Positions 46,227 through 58,419 of a stretch of DNA of 64,000 nt are shown piece by piece. Every line of letters starts with the position of its first letter. Positions within the stretch are counted from its first letter, which is position 1. The stretch is from Pollenia angustigena. Lineage: Eukaryota > Arthropoda > Insecta > Diptera > Polleniidae. The DNA lies in contig OV884060.1 in NCBI GenBank assembly GCA_930367215.1, forward strand, positions 104,556,151 to 104,620,150, given 5' to 3'. Both the position numbers and the translations under genes were made by a program. The notes beneath the pieces were generated by a model that worked only from the letters and a program-made list of their open reading frames with translations, was not told where the DNA came from and did not search any database.

Positions 46227-49200
46227 TTTCTGCTAAAGATGCATTTAGTTTTGTAGATGAGATGCGACAAGCTGCTCAACAGGCACAAAATATCAATAAT
46301 TTCATTTATGAGCCCACATCTGGTCTTTATTATGATCAGAAATCTGGCTACTACTATAATGCGGTATTTAAAAAAATTCTTGAGCTATAAAGTTTTACAA
46401 CATTTATTGTAAAGGGTAGTTTAGACGATCACACAAGACGTAAATATTTTGAGGAAAATACATCTCTGATTAAATTATTGTTTGAAAATTTTAAAAAATT
46501 TCAAAAAATTAAAAGAACTTCTAATGACAGGGTTTCATTTTCCTCAAAATACGGACGACTTGTGTGATCGTGTAAGCATCCCTTAAGTAAAATGGATTAT
46601 CATTTTGTTTTTAGGAATACGGTCTTTATTATGATGGCAATACAGGGTGTTATTATAATTATAACCAGGAAAAAAACTGTTACGAATTTCATTCTCAGGT
46701 TCAAGTGCAACCGACCACCTCGACATCCAAGGTAAGTTATGAAATTAAATATGAGCGAATGATATTTAGATCCATATGCGATTGAAATAAATTTAAAACT
46801 CGTTATAATGGACACTCTTATAACAGTTCTTGAAAAGAGTAAGATCTAAAAATAATTCGCCACAGCATTTACTAATTACATTTTCAGTTTATAAATTAAC
46901 CCCGTGTTTGTACTTTCTTTTTTTATTTATTGAGAACAGCTTTTGTTTATTTTATTTATTTTTTAATTTACAATAAACCCAAAATGCATTTGATTTGACT
47001 TGTCTTGTTACTCGTTGATTTGACTTTGTTTCAGGATGCCAACAATGATGACAAAATGTTTGAGAATTACGTAAATAATTCACTTTTAAATCGATTTTCA
47101 AAACTTTATATAGACCGAATGCGTAGTAATGCATTAGGTAAGATTTAAAGACCAGAATGTTCGATGAAAACGCGGATTTCTTTTCTACTGTTGCAGGGGG
47201 ACGAAAATGACGATGACGAAGTTGTTTTTGATGAGTTTGGCGTTGTTACGGATCGGGAGAAACTGAAAAGGCTGCGCGAAAAGAAAGATCTACAAAAACA
47301 GGCAAAGGAACGTAAACATAAAAAGAAATCGTCCAAAGAAAAGGACAAAGACAAGGAACGTAAGCGAAAAAAAACTTCACATAAAAAACGTAAGCGAACA
47401 AAGAAACACACTACGTCCAGTGATGGGGAGTCCGAGTGTGAGGATGCAGATAAGAAGAAGCGTAAGTCTCGGCTAGACTTTGAAGATGGCGAGCTATCAA
47501 CTTCTAGTTCGAGTAGCAGCAGTGACTATAAGAGTGATTCCGAAGGTGAAAAACGTAAAGTACCCATTTTTAAAAGTAGTGGACGTTTCCAAGGTATTAA
47601 AAATTATTTTTAATGAAAAGAAATTCGCGTTAAAGTCATCCAATAAGTGTTAATATTAAAATGTAAATTTTTTCTAGATATTGCCAAGAAATATCCACCA
47701 TCCCTGCGAATTGTTGTTCAAGAAACTAATTTAGATGAACTTAAAGTTGGAAATTTAAGTCTGATAACCTTTAAGGGCGGAAGCTTAGGTCGTGAGGGGA
47801 ACCATGATGTCATAATACCAGATGTTAATGTTTCAAAGGTATTTAGCGCAAATTATATTATATATTAATATAACACACAGAATTCTAATCTCTTATGGTT
47901 TTCTTAGTTTCATTTAAAATTTACTTATGATACTAAAAAATCAATATATAAATGCGTCGATTTGGGTTCACGCAATGGTACTATTCTAAATGGAACGCGT
48001 ATGTCGACCTCTAAGACAGAAAGCGATTCATATGATTTGGTGCATGGTAGTATCATACAAATTGCCCAAACTAAACTCCTTTGTCATATACATGAAGGGA
48101 ATAGCACTTGTGGTTTGTGTGAACCAGGACTTTTAATAGAACCTCAACAACGTGAGACTTCATCTGGATCGGCAGTGATACTTTCTCATAAAGAGCAACT
48201 TAAGAAAATTCAAAAGAAATACGGCTTGGAAAATGAAAGTTAGTCAACTATTTCTTATACATGCATACATTATAATATATATGTGTCAGTTTAAGTTAAA
48301 AGGGACCTATTGATGAAAAAATCGATTTTAACTTTTTTGGTGATTCTTAAAATAGACAATACGCTCTTTCTAATGCAACGAACCGCTTACTGCATTACTT
48401 TTGTCATAAGTTAGCTTTAAAATACACCTTGATAAGAAAAACAATTAACTTGTTAACATCAAAATCGTTTTTCTCCAAAACTCATTTTTTGCCCAAAGGT
48501 CCCTTTTGACTGAAACTGCCACAATATATTAAAATTAGGGGCCCTTTAATTTTTTTTTGAAGAGCTTTCATCCTACAAGTTTTTTACTGGTATAAATGAA
48601 GTTCTCCTACTTGAACAGCTCGATATATTGATTGTACGCGAGGCTCAACAACTTTTAGTTTTTCCCTATTAATTACATGTGAAATTTTTTTTGGTAATTT
48701 TGCAAATAATAATAGTAAATGTTTTTTTATTTTGATGGGAATATTTTTGCAGGCAATACAATTTTCCGCAAAGCACCTCTTACATGATTTTTTCGTAAAC
48801 TTAACGGGTAAAAAGATATTAGATTTGTGATAGGAAACTACTTTTAACAAATGTTGTTATTGTGGTTATTTCTGCTAGTATTCAAAATCTGATAACCTTT
48901 TACCCGTTAAGCTTTCGAAAACATCATACAAAAGGTATTTTATGAAAAATGTTATTTCCCAAAAGAATATGCCCATCGAAATTGTAAAAACAAAACTGAA
49001 AGTCGTTGAGCGTCGTGTAGAATCAAGATATGGAGCTGATCTTGTGGGAGAACTTGTTTATGCCTTGTAGAAACTTTTGAGATGATAGCCAATAACATTT
49101 TATTTTTTATAGACCCTAATGTACATTCATACAATTGTTATAATAACAAACTACATAAATATTTTTGATTTAATTTTACAGAATTTGTTGATTCGAAACA

Positions 49201-49749
49201 AAATACTGGGACTAATAATGCAGTAGTCGAAGGAAGTGGCAGTTGTAGCAATAAGAGTAGTAAAAATAACTATCATGATCGTGCTGCTTCTAGACGTCTA
49301 AAAGTTGGCAGTAGTACAGATAAAGAGAAAACACAAACTGCTTCCGTTGACACGTAAGATAATTAAAAAAAGCAATTTATCTTTATACACTTTGCTTAGT
49401 ACTGATTAATTTAATATTTTAGTGCAATTTCAAGTGATAACAAAGGTTTTAAAATGCTTTCCAAACTTGGTTGGAATAAAGGTGAAGCATTGGGTAAAAC
49501 CCAAGAAAGAGGAGGTCTTTTAGAACCGGTACGTTTTAACATTTATTTGGTGAAATATTTTTTATATTTTTGAACTATTCTTAGATTAATGTTGAGTCGA
49601 ATGCTGGCCATAAGGGCTTAGGATGCGATGATCCTACCGCTGGTCTGACTTTTACTGTGACAGAAAAAAAGAAATTAGAATTAATGAAGAAAACTAAAGA
49701 GCGTTATCAAAAGGCCGATATTTTTAGTAATATTTATGACAGCAATTAA
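46227..49749 (+). CDS. Aggf1: AGGF1-type protein (OCRE, FHA and G-patch domains), 5' exon missing
   Basis: Nine exons fit by splice sites: 46227-46363, 46615-46731, 47035-47137, 47197-47593, 47678-47838, 47908-48238, 49182-49353, 49423-49528, 49585-49749. They give about 563 residues in the order known for AGGF1: an aromatic OCRE domain (FIYEPTSGLYYDQ, GLYYDGNTGCYY), a Lys/Glu-rich and Ser-rich region, an FHA domain (SLGREGNHDV, then VDLGSRNGTILNG), and a G-patch (GFKMLSKLGWNKGEALGK, GHKGLG) before stop TAA. OCRE and G-patch domains are typical of RNA-processing proteins, so a nuclear splicing-related role is likely, and FHA domains bind phosphothreonine. The first exon shown begins with two bases of a split codon, so at least one upstream exon is missing; in vertebrates that part is a coiled coil. 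All junction phases agree except exon 3 to exon 4, where one extra G in a run of five (47196-47200) shifts the frame. Confidence 0.92.
47196..47200 (+). other. Five-G run causing a phase conflict at exon 4 start
   Basis: Exon 3 ends GCATTAG before GTAAGA and leaves one base over. Exon 4 must be read GGG GAC GAA from 47197, needing zero or three carried bases. With four Gs instead of five the phases would agree. A sequencing or assembly indel in the homopolymer is the simplest explanation. Confidence 0.65.
48284..48522. mobile_element. MITE in the exon 6-7 intron
   Basis: The left end GTGTCAGTTTAAGTTAAAAG and the reversed right end GTGGCAGTTTCAGTCAAAAG match over about 35 bp, continuing GGGACCT. 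It sits inside the 943-bp intron of the AGGF1 gene. Non-coding. Confidence 0.6.
48773..48932. repeat. Second inverted repeat in the exon 6-7 intron
   Basis: 'aaacttaacgggtaaaaaga' on the left returns inverted as 'aaccttttacccgttaagct' on the right, with weaker pairing outside ('catgattttttcg' / 'cgaaaacatcat'). Probably another MITE. The minus-strand frame at 48584-48850 crosses it and is not a gene. Confidence 0.55.
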
Positions 49750-49831
49750 AAATCACTGTATAAATTTACTTACATACATATTTGTAATGTTATGCTTTGT
49801 TTGTAATTATTTACTCAACATTCATTTGAGA

Positions 49832-49854
49832 AATAAATTTTTATGCCCAATAAA
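49832..49854 (+). terminator. Polyadenylation signals of the AGGF1 gene
   Basis: Two AATAAA hexamers lie at 49832-49837 and 49849-49854, 83 and 100 bases after the stop codon. Their place and strand fit the 3' end of this transcript. Confidence 0.65.
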
Positions 49855-49888
49855 ATGTACAAAAATGACACAAAACGGCTTAATTACC

Positions 49889-50547
49889 CTGTGCTAGAAT
49901 TGAACAAGCGGGACACCTGGCGTGTTAACCTAATGCGGGCACGACGAATCCAGCGGAACATACATATATACGCGTAACTCAAAAACGGTATAGTTTATTG
50001 AATAAATTAAAAAACTGAAATTCCGAAATAAAATAACCTTTAAGTAAGGCAAAATTTTTTCTAATCTGCACAGTCGTTTTAGAATTTTTTTTAGCAACAG
50101 AATTTGGCTATTGCTTTAATTTTGTCTTCAAGTATAGAAATAAAGTTCCAAACAAACGAGCAACCAGGGGTGTTCTGGAAATCGAAAACGTAAAACGCAA
50201 GAATTTTAAATGTCCTTTTTTAATAAGATTTTTGTAATAAAAGAATTTTATGACAAATATAAGTATATCTATTTAACATAATTTTATAACAAAAATTATA
50301 AACATTAGATTAGAAAAGTATTAAAAACAATTTCCAAGTTCTTGTGTTATGAATAAATCTGTCTATAACTTTTGACATTATTCACCAGCTGAAAAATGTT
50401 AATTAAAGGACAAGTATGTTTTGAGATAATGCTAAGGACGAAGGACTAATGAAGGTCCGCCATACGGTCAGCAACACTGAATTCAGCGTACTCGAATTAG
50501 GTTAACCCGCCGGGTGGCCCGCTTAGCCGTTTTTTCAACTAGAACAG
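49889..50547. mobile_element. Foldback-family relative with CTGTGCTAG ends
   Basis: CTGTGCTAG and reversed CTGTTCTAG bound about 660 bp. 'cgacgaatccagcgg' and 'gaattcagcgtactcgaatt' correspond to the arm edges of the 1388-5401 family. A CAGGGGTGTTCTGGAAATCG MITE lies inside (50166-50345). It begins 140 bp after the AGGF1 stop. Confidence 0.55.
50166..50345. repeat. CAGGGGTGTGCTG-family MITE, third copy
   Basis: It starts CAGGGGTGTTCTGGAAATCG and shares 'acgcaagaattttaa' and 'aagaattttatgacaaatat' with 1161-1378 and 6672-6840. The right terminus is eroded. Confidence 0.55.
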
Positions 50548-51822
50548 TGTTATTATTAACATGGCTCTACAAGACGAAGAGAAAAGCTCTGAAGAATAAT
50601 GTATTTCACGATTATCATGTGTGTATGTATGCAACAGGCTAAATTATGAGCGTTAAACTTATTGCTGGTATGTATCTATGCTTTTAAATCATAATAAGGC
50701 TGGTAAGCCGATCTAGTAAGTGTATTCAGTTCAGTTTTTTTTTTCATTGCAAAAAAAAAAATTGCTCTCATGTTAAAGTGAGCGGTTTTTGTTATAATTT
50801 GAAAGCGTAAAGTTGTATATGGGTAATTCCATTTCAAATCGACTAAGAGTGGGACACGACCCTTTTCGATTTTAATGAAATTTGGGGAGAGGGTTCCTTT
50901 TATCTTATAAAGTACATATATGAATGAAAACATATTTAAAATTTTTTTTTTTCGAAAGTTATGTCATATTCCAAATGTCGTAATTTCGCCGAATTAGCCG
51001 TCTTGGGGATCAAAAATTAATTGTCAAGGTTTCGTTATAATGTGCTAAATTCCCATTTCATACTATTGACAAACTAAAGTTTATTGTTGATGGTGAATAT
51101 TGAAGTTTTTGGAATGAAGATATGCTAGAACTTATCAAAACTTTTTAGTGCCTTAACGGACATTCCTTCCTCTGCAACAAACGGGCTTATATTACACCCA
51201 AGGATTTATTTTTGGCAGCGTATTTTAGTAAAGTATTATTTGCCGTCTCTTTAGAACTACTTGAAACGGACAAATTAAGGTGATTGATACGTTTGTAACG
51301 CCGAAGAGTGTTTGCAACTTATTATTAAAGGCTCTTAAGACGCCTTCTTTATCTTTTTAAGCCCGTTCGAAATATCTCCAGAGATAACATCTGTATAAAA
51401 ATATATTTAAGGCCTTAATCTTAAAAAAAAATTTGCATGATATTAACAGGCTTAAAGATAAATATTATATGAAAATTTGTTTAATAAACTTCTTATAAAG
51501 CTGAATTATTTTTAATGAATAAGGGGGTTAATATTTAGAATTCTCTAACACAAATTGCTATTTACTTTTTTAACTAAGCATTTTTTTGTAGTACATATCT
51601 TGAATTGTTTTTAGTTTTTTTTTTGACAAGAGAACACGCTTTTATAAGTGAGTTGTAATTACATATGTCGTTCATTATGTTTTTTGTCTTGTTACATTTT
51701 GTTTTGATATTCTGCATAAAAAGTTTAAGTTTGCCCAACATTACAATTTGAAAAATACTTAAATTACAGGTTCATTTACAACAAAAGTATGGAAAACGTA
51801 TGTAATTTACATATTATTAAAA
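50548..51822. other. AT-rich non-coding stretch
   Basis: I see no supported gene. The segment 50820-51030 ('gagtgggacacgaccctttt') has the look of a transposon edge, but no partner was found. Confidence 0.35.
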
Positions 51823-51950
51823 TAACCAGTTTATTATACTAAAATAACCGGTTTATTCGATATTCGAAAAATTAACATTTTAAAATAACCGACTTCGGCA
51901 ATCCTAAAATAATCGGTTAAAACCGGTCGAATAATAACCATCCGATCTCC
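51823..51950. repeat. Repeats of AAAATAACCGGTTTATT words
   Basis: Variants of 'aaaataaccggtttatt' occur about five times in 120 bp, in both orientations ('aatcggttaaaaccgg'). Probably a decayed transposon end. Confidence 0.5.
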
Positions 51951-52234
51951 CTGATCATGGTTATGTCGTTATGGTTAGTCACCTATAATCAAATACAGTG
52001 TTGTATAGTTATGGTTATGTCACGTCTAATTTGAGCTTTGTCAATGAGAGAAGATTTAACTACTATGGTTTAAGAATGAATAAAACAAGATAGCGCATTG
52101 CGCATGTTTACAAAATTAAACTCTTTAATATGACGTCATATCAGCATTTTATACACATGTTTGTCTGCTTGTGTTTCTATGTTTAAGCTGTATGTACTTT
52201 TACGCTGATGTGACGTAGATGCGCAGAAACATTT

Positions 52235-52394
52235 ACAGCCAGGCCCTCGATGTCACACGTTAACTTTCGCATAGAAAATAACATTTGGCCCACGAAAATT
52301 ACATTTAAAACAAAAACAATTTCTAAAATTTGTTTTTGTTTTAAATGTTATTTTCTATGCGAACGTTAACGTGTGACATCGTGGGCCTGGCTGT
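52235..52394. mobile_element. MITE, ACTGCCTGGCCCACGA family (copy 3)
   Basis: The reversed right end reads ACAGCCAGGCCCACGATGTC and the left ACAGCCAGGCCCTCGATGTC. The arms match for about 75 bp, making a long hairpin with a duplicated 'ggcccacgaaaa' piece in the left arm. Non-coding. Confidence 0.7.
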
Positions 52395-52848
52395 TAATTT
52401 TTAAAGGAGGAATGCGTTATCTTGTTTTTTTTTGCATTAGCTATGGTGCAAAGAAAAACGGCTAAGGCTACCGGTCAACATTAATCGTTCGATGCGTTTA
52501 TGCATCTGTCCAAAAAGAAGTAGTGTAAAATTGGGTTGCCAAGTAAACGCGTAGTAGGATTATGTTCTTAAAAAAAGGTCAAAAAGGTAACAAACGCGTA
52601 GAACGCGTGAGGTGGACCTCCAGTTTGAGAGTTTAAAGAAAAAAATTATTATTCTGTTTCATGTTATGCTCTGCTTTTGAATGTGTTATTGCTCTTAGCT
52701 GTTTACAATCATAGCTGTTCATTGTACATTTTTTTTTTTTTTTTAATATTGGCTCAAATGAATTATTTACAATTTGTAACTGTTTTTTATACATAATTTA
52801 AAATAAGTTAAACTTATTTAATACTTCTTTAAATCTTCTATATATATA

Positions 52849-55469
52849 TTAGAGTGGGTCAATTTGTTCGGGCCCAAAAAAAGAGACAAAGCGTATAGCA
52901 AAAACTTAATCTACGGAAAATTCTAAGAATTTTTCCTAAAGAAACCATGGTTCTAAAATCAAAATCGAGCTTCCGGTTTTTGACTTGAAAGTTTGGTGCT
53001 CAGAAAATCTGAAAAAATAATACTTTTTTGGAAATATTTATTGCAATACGTGAATAGTTGGCCTGTATCGCTGAAAGAGGGCTTGTTAAAAAGGAAATTT
53101 TCTCAGCGTTATATATCTGTGCTCATTTTTAGAAAATTCTGTACATAAATAATTGGTTAGGAGATTTTTGTCAAAATGTTCATAGTCAAGCTGGTAAAAT
53201 AAAAAAAAAAAATGTATTTTATTTTTTTTACCCAATTTTCTATTTTAAATTTACTACCTTTTTAAAAAAGAAACTAAATGAAAAAAATAAAATAAAATTA
53301 CCCAATAAAAATTTTTCTCATTTTGGGAAGCACTAATGGTAGGTACATTTAAAAAAATAAGCGCAATGTTATGCGCTACGAAATAAGACATACAGAAATG
53401 CAGTAAAGTATGTAAGTGAAAGAACTCTCAACAACTTAAAAAAATAACATTCGGCATTTCCTTACTACGAAGCAGGTTTGTAAGGGAGAATACTAAAAAT
53501 AACTGTGATCGTTACATCTAACAATTTTTTTATGCTTTATGTGTCATAAATGTATTGCTTCAAAGTGCGAACTTGCCATATAAAATTCATGTTTTCCGTA
53601 AGCGCAATGGTAAGCTAAACTTTTATGTTTCGTTCGAAGCTCCATATTAAAAAGAAAAAATACTGGCCAAACCAGAAATTAAACCATTACATCCTGGGTC
53701 ACAATGCCCAACATAACCTTTTAACCATAACAGCACTTTTTAGCTTATGCGATTTTTTGTACAGTTTTTAAATATTGTTGGCTATTCTTGAAAACGCGTC
53801 GAAAAAGTGAAAATTTTTATTAAAAAAAAATTATTTTTGTTACCCATACATTTCTAAAATGGAATAAACGTGAGAATTTTAACTTTAAATTGTGTGACCG
53901 ATACAATTACAAACTTTTCAGTTTCTCATTGCCTATTTATTTTTTGATTTTAAATTATGGCCCTTATTATGTAAAACGCAACGCCAAAGAATTACATTGA
54001 AAGCAAAACAAATTCATAAATATTTTGTAATTTTGTTGTTGCTTTCTACAAAAATGCATGTACGCGTTTAAAATTTTAAAACGCAAAAAGACTTTCTGTA
54101 GAAAGCAACAACAAAATTACAAAATATTTATGAATTTGTTTTTGCATTCAATGTAATTCTTTGGCGTAACATTGCGAATTATATTATTAGGGCCTATGTT
54201 TCTTACTACACCATTTCCAATTGTATTTCAGAATTTTCTAACTATATTTCAGAAATTTCCAATTTAACTTAAAAAATTTTCAAATGTAACTTCTGAAAGT
54301 GTCCAATTGTATTTTAGAAGTTGATGTTTTTTTAGCTAATACAATTTTTTAAATTGGAAATGGACGATAGCAATTTGTCTGAGCCGCCATTTACTACAAG
54401 CATCTACCCTTTACTGATCTATGGTTACCGGCACATATTCAGGGAACTGAGCGATTTGTACAATTGCTTACCAATGTTTCCCACGTGCCATAGAATGTAA
54501 TCGAGATGATATTTTGGCAGTTACTATTAAAAGTCGCAACAGAATACCACGAATGGATAGCAAAAAAGATATTGTATGTAAATTGCAGCTATAGGCCAAA
54601 ACTAAATTTATTTACCCCCGGCTTGGCCAGTATTTTTTTTATAAATTTTTATTTTAATCGGTTCCTTTTTTGTTGTGAATTTTTCGTTTTAATAAAAAAT
54701 AGAATAATAATAAAAATATTTATTTTTTAATTTTTTCATTTTCAGTTTTTGCTTAAATTTTATTTAAAGAAATTTTCGTTTAATTAAGTTTTGATAAATC
54801 AATTCTATGGCATTTTGACAAAACATCTTAAGTCAAAATTAAAAAGTTAAAAAAAGGTGTTAATCGTACGAATTGTCATTAAAAAACATTTTTGCTTACG
54901 TTTTTAAAATTATGTATTATGAACAAAATTTTTTTTTAATTTTGGTTTATTTTATTTTTAACAGAAATGCTTTTTTCACCGAGTTTTTTTTAAATCTTTT
55001 TTGCTCTCTTATCTCCACTTAAGATGTTTTGTCAAAATGCCGTAGAATTATTTTATTCAACTTTAAATTAAAATTTAGTTAAATTATTTTATTTAACTTT
55101 TATGTATCAAAATTGTAACAGTTTTAGGTTTCTTATCAGCTTGACTATGATTATTTTGACAAAAACCTCTTAACCTTTATTGATGTACAGATTTTTCTAA
55201 AAATGAGCACAGATATAGAAAGCTGAGAGAATTTTCTTTTAAACAAGACCTCTTTCAGCGATACAGGCCAACTATTCACCAATTTCAATAAATATTTCCA
55301 AAAAAAGTTTTATTTTTTCAGATTTACTGAGCACCAAATTTTTAAGTCAAAAACCGGAAGCTCGATTTTGATTTTAGAACCATAGTTTCTTTAGGAAAAG
55401 TTCTTAGAATTTTGCGTAGATTACGATTTTGCTATACGCTTGGTGGGTAAAAAAATTGACCCACTCTAA
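52849..55469. mobile_element. 2.6 kb element with ~310-bp inverted repeats (TTAGAGTGGGTCAATTT)
   Basis: TTAGAGTGGGTCAATTT and its reverse at 55469 begin arms that match for about 310 bp ('gagcttccggtttttgact', 'gagggcttgttaaaaaggaa'). A second inner inverted pair ('ttctatggcattttgacaaa' near 54803, reversed near 55020-55050) lies inside, as does the MITE at 53959-54194. It landed in the TATA tract of the Helitron 5' end. No transposase seen. Confidence 0.7.
53959..54194. mobile_element. 236-bp palindromic MITE (GGCCCTTATTATGTAAAACG ends)
   Basis: The arms match for about 95 bp around a short loop ('cattgaaagcaaaacaaatt', 'gttgttgctttctac'). The flanks are TAT on both sides, a 3-bp duplication; with the GGCC start this suggests PIF/Harbinger. 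Inside the 2.6 kb element. Confidence 0.7.
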
Positions 55470-55929
55470 TATATATATTTATGTATATAAAAGAAAGTGG
55501 CGTTAGTTACTACGTTTATAACTTAAGAACGGCTGGACCGATTTCAATGATTTGTACCAATTCGGAATGGTCTCTGACCAAGTAAGAAGAATAGCAAAAA
55601 TAGGTGGCGCCATTGTAAATTACTCAGTATGAATTAAATCGTAAACTCTGCATTTGACGATGCTATGATCTTATAAGTTGATACGACGAATTTCAGGCAG
55701 GTGCCGCCACTGAAAATGATTCGAAATGAGTTAAATCATAAACTGTGCATTTAATCATGCTATGATCTTTAGCACAGCTGTTGAGCATTACCATACAAAG
55801 GTTTCTAGGTTGGTATGAACAATTTCCGATAGGTGGCCCCATTGAAAATTACCCAAAATAAATTATATCATTTGATCATGCTATGGTCTTTAGTAAAGTT
55901 GTTGCGCATGAGCCGGCAAAGGTTTCTAT

Positions 55930-57022
55930 TAGGGATGCCAATCGGGACTGGTTTTCGCAAATCCCGGGATTCGGGATTTCAAAACATCAAATCCCGGGAT
56001 TTTTCGGGATCCCACGATTTTTCGGGATATCGGGATTTTTCGGGATTCGGGGTTTTTGAAAATTAGAAGATAAATGCTTTTTATAGATATTTTTTTAAAA
56101 AAAACGTAATTAAAAGCAGTTTACAAGCAAAAGTTTTATAATTATTTGTTATTTTAACGTTAAAGATAATGTTATTTATTACTAACATTTAAAAATATTG
56201 AAAATTGCGATTTTTTCCTAATTAATAATTGATTTAAATAAAAATATGTTAAAAAAAATAACGTACGATTTCTAACAATGTGTTAATTGATTCAACTAAA
56301 AAATAATTACCATAAAATCTATATTTTACTCAACTAAATAAAAAAAATTGAATATTGTAATTGAAAAGAGCAAACTTGTATGTAATTGATTTATATGTAA
56401 GATTCTAATCAAATTTTTGTTAAGTAAATTAGAATCAATAATTCAAATTTGAATTCGAAATTAATTATTTAAATCAATTTATTAAGTTAACCATAAAAAT
56501 CTTATTTTAACAAAAAAACATTTTTATACCCACCACAAAGTGGTAGGAATTGTGTAGTGTTTAAAATACACTTCTTAATTTTGTAAAATCGCTCCATAAA
56601 TTGCTGTAGTTCCCGTGCCTACTCTCGTACAACACTTTTATATTTCTAACCCTTTGAAGAGTAAAGTTTTAATGCCGAATTTGGTGCACCAGTGGAATGC
56701 TTTGTGCGTTTCAAAAAACATTTTTTTCCTTTATTAATTTTCTTCTTTAATTATTTTCTTCACTTCTCGTTAAAATTTCTTTATAATTGTTGGACACGCT
56801 TAAAACATACAAAGTTTAACTTTTTTTTTTTGTTTTCAATGACAATATTAACAGAAATAATCAAGTAAATATTAAAGATCAGTCATGATGAATTTTTTTT
56901 TAATAAAAAAAATTTAAAGCAAGAAGATTTTTTTAACAATTTTAAGATTAACTAAATCCCGAAAATCCCGGGATTGCGAAATTTAAATCCCGGGATTTTC
57001 GGGATCGGGATTGGCATCCCTA
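55930..57022. mobile_element. 1.09 kb hAT-like element with exact 8-bp duplication
   Basis: The ends TAGGGATGCCAATCGGGA and reversed TAGGGATGCCAATCCCGA are followed by tandem 'atcccgggatttttcgggat' words. The flanks GTTTCTAT (55922-55929, 57023-57030) are an exact 8-bp duplication. The AT-rich interior has no transposase. A partial family member is at 24255-24420. Confidence 0.85.
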
Positions 57023-57181
57023 GTTTCTATGTTGGTATGAACAATTTCCGACAAGAAGTGCCATTGAAAATGAATCAAATCGTAAGCTATGCAATTGATC
57101 ATGCTTTGATTGTTAGCAAAAAAATGTCTTAAATATTCCAGAAAAAAGAAATTATAAAAAAAATTAATTTTCTCATTCATT

Positions 57182-57502
57182 TTGTATGGAGTGCTAAAAG
57201 GAAAGTTTAAAGGAGAGGAAGTTCTCATTCCGAGAATTCCAATGATCCTAACCGATATGCCATTCGAGTTTAAACGAATCCAATTTCCAATTCGTCTCGC
57301 ATTCGCCATGACAATCAACAAATCCCAAGGGCAATCATTGAGTGTTTGTGGCCTAAATTTGGAGAACGACTGTTTTTTAAACGGCCAACTCTATGTCGCA
57401 TGTTCCCGTGTCGGAAAGCCATCCTCGTTGTCAGGTGCGAAAATGAACAACGCACCTGACAACAAAACGAAAAATATTATTTATCACAAAGTGCTTCAAT
57501 GA
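57182..57502 (+). pseudogene. Helitron helicase C-terminal fragment
   Basis: The frame reads VLIPRIPMILTDMPFEFKR, FPIRLAFAMTINKSQGQS, GLNLENDCFLNGQLYVACSR, then VGKPSSL and APDNKTKNIIYHKVLQ-stop. These are the last conserved motifs of the PIF1-like helicase of Helitron Rep/Hel proteins (motif V/VI with TINKSQGQ and VACSRV). The N-terminal Rep and most of the helicase are absent. Between PSSL and APDN a short inverted duplication (57430-57462) replaces the usual FVY residues. Confidence 0.88.
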
Positions 57503-57679
57503 TATTCTCTTAAATTATTCAATAGTTTACTTAGAATTCACATTTTCGTATTTTTTTTTTGTAAATAAAGATAAATTATATCCACCGAATATTACCTGTA
57601 CCTGATTCTGTACATGTATTTTAAATATACACAAAAACAATACTTTTCTAGGCGAAACAACGTTTGCCGGGTCAGCTAG

Positions 57680-58419
57680 TTAAATATAAATCAGTTTCAA
57701 ATAATAAACGATAATGTCTTTCAAATTTTATTTCTTGCCTTGGAAGTAAAATTTACTGTTATTTCAATTTATTTTATTCGAATTAATATTATAAAACAAG
57801 TAAGAAAGTATAGTCGGTCAAGCCCGACCATATGATACCCTACACCACAGTATTTAAAAACACATAATGCTTATGTGTCCATGCAAATATGGATTTATCT
57901 ATGTTTATAAACTTCATGAAAATCGGTTTGAAAGTTTGTGAGAGGCAGAAATCGCCCCCTGCCTCCCCTTGTGGTCCTATTTTTTAAAAACTGTTTAGAA
58001 AATGTGTCCCTATAGATATGGATCTATCTATGTTTTAAATTTCATTAAAACCGGGTTGATAGTTTCTGAGAGGAAGAAATTTCCCCCTGTCTTCCCTCGT
58101 GGTCCTACGATTCGGTCCATTTTCAATAGGCTTGGTCCTTGTGCCAATAAGAACCTATGACCCAAATTTTATTAAATTATCTCCAAAATTGCGGACATCG
58201 TTAGAAAGTGATTCTGAGTAGATCAGTATACTTTAAGGTGGGTATAGGACCACTATTTTAAGGCGTTACATACATCAGCACAAATGCATAATACCCTCTC
58301 CACTATTGTGGTTTGGGTATAAGTATATTCAAATCAATAGAAAAGCACACAAATTTGTTTTAAAAAAATTTAATTTCAAAGAAACAAATTTTTGTTTTTT
58401 TCATTATTTTTTATTGAAT
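57680..58419. repeat. Dispersed 'gtcggtcaagcccgacc' repeat and flanks
   Basis: It starts near 57797 with 'caagtaagaaagtatagtcg' and 'gcccgaccatatgatacc'. It contains two near copies of 'tttgagaggcagaaatcgcc'-type units about 125 bp apart and ends near 58320. Pieces recur at 26530-26590 and 27316-27600. Non-coding. Confidence 0.55.

Larger units (their letters stand above)
52833..57679 (+). mobile_element. Helitron, split by two later insertions
   Basis: The 3' end is canonical: a stem (GGCGAAAC/GTTTGCC), then GGGTCAGCTAG at 57679 followed by T. The 5' end starts TCTTCTATATATATA at 52833 after A; it is interrupted at once by a 2.6 kb element and resumes at 55470 as 'tataaaagaaagtggcgtta'. A second insertion sits at 55930-57022. 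The remaining Helitron is about 1.1 kb and carries only the C-terminal end of the helicase (57182-57502). Confidence 0.65.

Noticed and set aside
47145..47411. Antisense frame across AGGF1 exon 4
   Set aside because: Shadow of the Lys/Glu-rich coding exon on the plus strand.
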